A stretch of DNA of 19,182 bases from Candidatus Poseidoniaceae archaeon (GTDB lineage Archaea; Thermoplasmatota; Poseidoniia; Poseidoniales; Poseidoniaceae): NCBI GenBank assembly GCA_022424925.1, contig JAKMGM010000151.1, positions 1 to 19,182 of the forward strand, written 5' to 3'. The translations under genes and the position numbers were made by a program. Each line of letters starts with the position of its first letter. The stretch's first letter is position 1. Below are positions 15,432 through 19,182 of the stretch, in pieces. A model generated the notes under the pieces. That model saw nothing but the letters and a program-made list of their open reading frames with translations. It did no database searches and was not told where the DNA came from.

Positions 15432-18400
15432 ATGGACAGGAGGGTGTCGAGTCTTCTGATGACGGTGCTGTTCATACTCGGCGGCCTTTCATCTCCCCTG
15501 CTTGAACAATCGAATCACCATTCATCGGATGCCGCAAACAATGGATTAGCATCGCTCAGTGAAATCTTTTCTGGTTTCTTCAGTGGTTCGAACGGCGAGA
15601 TTTGGAACCAAACACCTTGGGTGGATGTTGCCCGTCCGAACGGTTTTGATTTCCTAACTATGTACGATTACTCTGATGTTGGCGTTCTTATCAACAATAA
15701 TTCCGAGTCGAGCCGCACCATTGGATGGGCGTTTGTAGCCGCTCGAAATATTCCAGAAGACAACATTTTCATCTTCAACAATTCGAGCACGCCTTCGTCA
15801 GAGACAATCAATCGAGAAAACTTCGACCAATACTTTGCCACGCCTTTTTTGGACATGCTTTCCAACCGTACATCCAATACGGAGCTGAACTATCTGGTTT
15901 CAACCAAAGGTATGCCGTTACGCATTAGCGGTGGCAACAACAAAGCGAGTTTTGACCAAGAAATCTCTTTGCTGGGGGGAAGTTACTCGTCCAGTATCGG
16001 TGCTGACTACTGGGTTCAACATGGTTATGGCCCGTTGGCCGGTGCTCCACTTGAACCGTTTTCAAGCGACAAATACGGGTTTTTCCTCGTTACTCGGCTC
16101 ACCGGATACACCGTTGAGACTGCACTAGGATTGATCGAGAAGGCGAACAACAGTCTCGGTGAAAGGGGTGTCTTCGCTCTCGATTTAGCTACTAATCGCA
16201 ACGGTTCGGGTTACAAGTTTTGGAACGATGACCTTTACACTGCAGATAGCGTACTCAATGAATCGATGGGCTATACCACGGTTTTTGACGATACATCGAG
16301 ATTCTTGACCAATGTCTCGAACGTTATGGGGTATGCATCATGGGGTTCGAACGATGGGAGTTGGAACGACAATGAAGTGCCGAATTCAGGATTCAATACT
16401 GCGGATTCGGCGTATTTGAGTGGTGCACGCTACTGGAACGCAACCGTTCCAACGCTTTCTTCCGGTGATTCCTTTGAATGGAGCACACAATCCGATGTTA
16501 AGCGTGATGGGAACAATGCCTTAGAGGCATCAATTTCCGCAGTTTGCACTCAAGAACCTGGCAACGGCACACAAGGCCTTCTTGCCGAGTATTTTGATAA
16601 CGATGGGTTGAGTTTTAGCACCGCTTCAATGCCGACGCTTATCGACCGTGTACCCGATCACATTCGTCTTGAATATGGACTGCAATACTCTTCGTCTTCT
16701 CAAGCATACCCGGGTTTAGATGATCGATTTAAGAACGATTGGGGGGCGCGATTTAGTGGACTCATCGACGTGCCTGAGGCCGGAAATTGGACGTTCTATC
16801 TGACTTCTGATGACGGGACTGAACTTTGGTTGAATGGCGACAGTCTGGTCACCAATTACGGTTCACACGGAATGAGGGAAGTCTCACAATACATCCAAAT
16901 CGATGAAGGAAAGCACGATTTTAGAATCGAATTTTTCCAAGGCGGTGGGCCACACGGTTTGCAACTCTCATGGGAAGGCCCGAATCAAAGCAAGGCCTTC
17001 ATACCCGCATCCGCCTTCTCACTCGCTGATGACTACATTCCCTCGAGAGCTCATCTGGTTCATCATTGGGATTTTGAAGACGGTAGTGGCTCTACTGCTG
17101 TAGATTCAGTGAATGCTTCGACACCGTTCACCCTCAACAACATGAATTCCAGCAATTGGAGGAACTGCGTTGATGGAACATGTTTGTGGTATGACGGTGT
17201 TGATGATTCGATTGAAGTCGATGTTGACGATTGGGTTGGTAATTTCACGGTCAGTCAGTGGGTTCTGGCCAATACCACGACACAGCCAACCTATGCATCT
17301 GTCTTTGCTGTGGATAACGTTGCAGGGTCCAGTGCTTCATTCCAACACGCTGTTGTCAACGGTGAATGGAAATTGCACTCCAATCAATCGCAATCCTTTG
17401 GCACGCTTCAGGCACAGGAATGGACGCATTTAGTGACTGTTTTTGAGAACGGCAACGCTACTCAATATCTTGACGGTGTGTTGGTTCGAACGACAACCTA
17501 TCCTGTTGGATCAGTGAACAACATCGATATGTACAAGTTGGGTGTAAACCGAGCGGGCTCAGCGTTCTTCCATGGGATGATTGACAATCTTATGATTTGG
17601 GATGTCGCCTTACAAGACCACGAGATAACCACGCTCAACAGAGACATATACCGAGATTGTTCTGCGTATTCAGGCAACGGCCAATCCGTTGCTTCGGTCG
17701 AACAGACGTTTTCTTTCGATGAAGAACTCAAAGGCCACGCTTGGTTGATTTCCCTCTACGGCCAGCGCACCGGTGATGTGTACGGGGACTTTTCCATCGA
17801 AGTCGAATCATTCGATGCCAACGGAACGCTCCTCTCCAGCAATCAATCACAAACCAAGAACTTCGCATCGTCATGGGCTTCCCAAACGATGCGCTTTCGT
17901 CCTGCTGCCGATGCAACAACATTTCGTGTACGAATTCCCCTCGATATCGTTGCGACATCGACCGATGGTTCAGTCTATCTCGATACCATGAACCTGCATC
18001 CAATTCTTCCTCATAACACGTGGTCAAACGGTTCTATTGCTGAAACAGCTGTTTCCACCGGAGGCCGTTCGTTTGAATTGAACACCGCTTACGGCCAATC
18101 GCTCATTGCTGATTTACTTGAAGACGGTGTCTCTGGGGTCAAGGGCTATGTTTACGAGCCGTACTTGACGGCTGTTGGGTCGCCAAGCACCTTGCTCAGT
18201 ATGTATGCTCAAGGCTTCAATCTGGCTGAGGCTCATGCTGCGGCGAACCTTCAGACCAGTTGGATGGGGGTTACTGTCGGTGATCCTAAAATGGCCCCGT
18301 TTGCAGATGTACACCATGATATGAACGTGATGGATGCACGACTGCTTGGTAACGCATCGTACATGCAACCGACTCATGTTCAACTTGCACTCGAAAATCG

Positions 18401-19182
18401 AGGAATGTCAGCAGCCAATGGTTCGCTTTTGGTTCAAGACATACAAGGGAATATCGAACTCTACAACGGCAACATCACGTTACCTCCTGGGGATTCGAGT
18501 GGTTCAAGAGTTCTGTACAACCTCTCTATCGTTCCAGAAAAAGTGGGCTGGATGGACCTCCGCATTCGTTACACGAACGCGAGCAACGGTTCGTACGAGC
18601 GTAATGTAAGTAACAATCTCCAAACGCTACGGATTTGGGTCAACGCTCCACCGGTGGTTGAGCGAATCTATTGTGATGCAGAAGAATATGCGCGAGGTGA
18701 CAACTTCATTTGTACCGTAGAAGCAACTGACGATCTTAATGTCACTTCGGTAGCACTTGAGTGGACAGTAGCGCCCAATGCCTCCAATCTCACCGGTTTG
18801 TCTTGGATTTCTCAAACTACTGGCCGCATAGACGCTTCGCGTTGGCAGGCTTCAATCACGCTTCCAACTAACCTTTCTCTCGGTACACTCGTCCTACGTG
18901 CGACTGCATACGATGAAAGTCAACAGCAAGGACACCTGCTTGCGCCATCGATTGCCGACATTGTCGATGCGCAAGCCATGTGGTTTGGACCACACCTCAG
19001 TGGCGTCGATTCACCAGCATGGTCGGGTATCAGCCAACTCCCTTACCAGCCCCTCGCTTCGATGTATCGAGGTGACTTAATCGACTGGAAAGTCTGTGCC
19101 CTTGATGCGGATTTTGATGTTGCTTCTCAACAACCCATGCTCACCGCCTCACTCGGTACGCTCGGAGACATGAGTTATCAGC
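15432..19182 (+). CDS. giant exported TIGR03790-type protein with inserted PA14 and LamG domains (3' end outside window)
   Basis: At least 1250 residues, open at the right edge. The N-terminus MDRRVSSLLMTVLFILGG is a signal peptide; ATG 15420 is an alternative start and a stop lies at 15405. Residues ~55-309 match the first half of the TIGR03790 family: VGVLINNNSES, AARNIPEDNI, NYLVSTKGMPLRI, FLVTRLTGYTVETALGLI, GYASWGSNDG. Then come a PA14 domain (~380-531), a LamG-type jelly roll (~540-743, HHWDFEDGSGSTAVDSV, YDGVDDSIEV) and a further beta domain (~757-858). The second half of the TIGR03790 core follows at ~866-957 (GSIAETAVSTGGRSF, GVKGYVYEPYL, GFNLAEAHAAA, VGDPKMAPF), then a CARDB-like domain (~965-1070) and Ig-like repeats. 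It is rich in Asn-X-Ser/Thr sites. PA14 and LamG suggest glycan or polymer binding outside the cell. The core's biochemical function is unknown. Confidence 0.88.
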   Translation, partial: MDRRVSSLLMTVLFILGGLSSPLLEQSNHHSSDAANNGLASLSEIFSGFFSGSNGEIWNQTPWVDVARPNGFDFLTMYDYSDVGVLINNNSESSRTIGWAFVAARNIPEDNIFIFNNSSTPSSETINRENFDQYFATPFLDMLSNRTSNTELNYLVSTKGMPLRISGGNNKASFDQEISLLGGSYSSSIGADYWVQHGYGPLAGAPLEPFSSDKYGFFLVTRLTGYTVETALGLIEKANNSLGERGVFALDLATNRNGSGYKFWNDDLYTADSVLNESMGYTTVFDDTSRFLTNVSNVMGYASWGSNDGSWNDNEVPNSGFNTADSAYLSGARYWNATVPTLSSGDSFEWSTQSDVKRDGNNALEASISAVCTQEPGNGTQGLLAEYFDNDGLSFSTASMPTLIDRVPDHIRLEYGLQYSSSSQAYPGLDDRFKNDWGARFSGLIDVPEAGNWTFYLTSDDGTELWLNGDSLVTNYGSHGMREVSQYIQIDEGKHDFRIEFFQGGGPHGLQLSWEGPNQSKAFIPASAFSLADDYIPSRAHLVHHWDFEDGSGSTAVDSVNASTPFTLNNMNSSNWRNCVDGTCLWYDGVDDSIEVDVDDWVGNFTVSQWVLANTTTQPTYASVFAVDNVAGSSASFQHAVVNGEWKLHSNQSQSFGTLQAQEWTHLVTVFENGNATQYLDGVLVRTTTYPVGSVNNIDMYKLGVNRAGSAFFHGMIDNLMIWDVALQDHEITTLNRDIYRDCSAYSGNGQSVASVEQTFSFDEELKGHAWLISLYGQRTGDVYGDFSIEVESFDANGTLLSSNQSQTKNFASSWASQTMRFRPAADATTFRVRIPLDIVATSTDGSVYLDTMNLHPILPHNTWSNGSIAETAVSTGGRSFELNTAYGQSLIADLLEDGVSGVKGYVYEPYLTAVGSPSTLLSMYAQGFNLAEAHAAANLQTSWMGVTVGDPKMAPFADVHHDMNVMDARLLGNASYMQPTHVQLALENRGMSAANGSLLVQDIQGNIELYNGNITLPPGDSSGSRVLYNLSIVPEKVGWMDLRIRYTNASNGSYERNVSNNLQTLRIWVNAPPVVERIYCDAEEYARGDNFICTVEATDDLNVTSVALEWTVAPNASNLTGLSWISQTTGRIDASRWQASITLPTNLSLGTLVLRATAYDESQQQGHLLAPSIADIVDAQAMWFGPHLSGVDSPAWSGISQLPYQPLASMYRGDLIDWKVCALDADFDVASQQPMLTASLGTLGDMSYQ

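Noticed and set aside
15200..15505. 101-residue plus-strand frame, including an ATG at 15323 followed by a hydrophobic start
   Set aside because: It overlaps the macro-domain start and runs out of frame into the giant exported protein gene. No ribosome site or domain supports it.
1..19182. CRISPR array, insertion sequence, prophage or toxin-antitoxin system
   Set aside because: No regularly spaced repeats, transposase or integrase motifs, terminal inverted repeats, or paired small overlapping genes of known toxin type were seen.

Overview
The window reads as a gene-dense archaeal chromosome segment. The best guess is a marine euryarchaeon of the Poseidoniales (Marine Group II) / Thermoplasmatota type. 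The evidence is an archaeal Hjc resolvase, an archaeal Ser-His-Asp signal peptidase, a DacZ-like diadenylate cyclase, a large Lhr-type helicase with a zinc cluster, and two giant exported proteins built of CARDB, PA14, LamG and Ig-like modules. Taxonomy is inferred from gene content, not from a marker gene. No rRNA, tRNA, CRISPR array, insertion sequence or phage gene was found.

Layout. At 1-290 lies a small Cys-rich reading frame, visibly more AT-rich than the rest and possibly open at the left edge. At 421-3462 (-) is an Lhr-like helicase, and at 3540-8621 (-) a ~1690-residue cell-surface protein with signal peptide, CARDB domain, C-terminal membrane anchor and very acidic tail. At 8757-10161 (+) are a two-helix membrane protein and a signal peptidase I with a large extra segment. 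At 10162-10899 (-) is a candidate RuvC/RNase H-fold protein, divergent from an Hjc Holliday junction resolvase at 11029-11706 (+). At 11707-13164 (-) is a site-2-type membrane metalloprotease with PDZ domain, divergent from an unrecognised gene at 13247-13789 (+). At 13790-15274 (-) a macro-domain protein and a diadenylate cyclase form a two-gene operon. From 15432 to the right edge (+) runs a giant exported protein whose TIGR03790-type core is split by an inserted PA14-LamG block.

Themes. One group handles export and membrane processing: signal peptidase, S2P protease, membrane protein and two giant surface proteins. A second group handles nucleic-acid transactions: Lhr, Hjc and the RuvC-like protein. 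The third is a nucleotide-signalling pair (c-di-AMP synthase plus ADP-ribose-binding macro domain). All three convergent gene pairs in the right half have stop codons that touch with no intervening base. Several genes show either a clear Shine-Dalgarno match or, where that is missing, an A/T-rich TATA-like element about 26-28 bases upstream of the start codon, as expected for leaderless archaeal transcripts.

The most interesting items are the split TIGR03790 architecture, the macro/DacZ operon, the back-to-back stop codons, the divergent pair of resolvase-like genes, and the cysteine-containing insertion in the signal peptidase.
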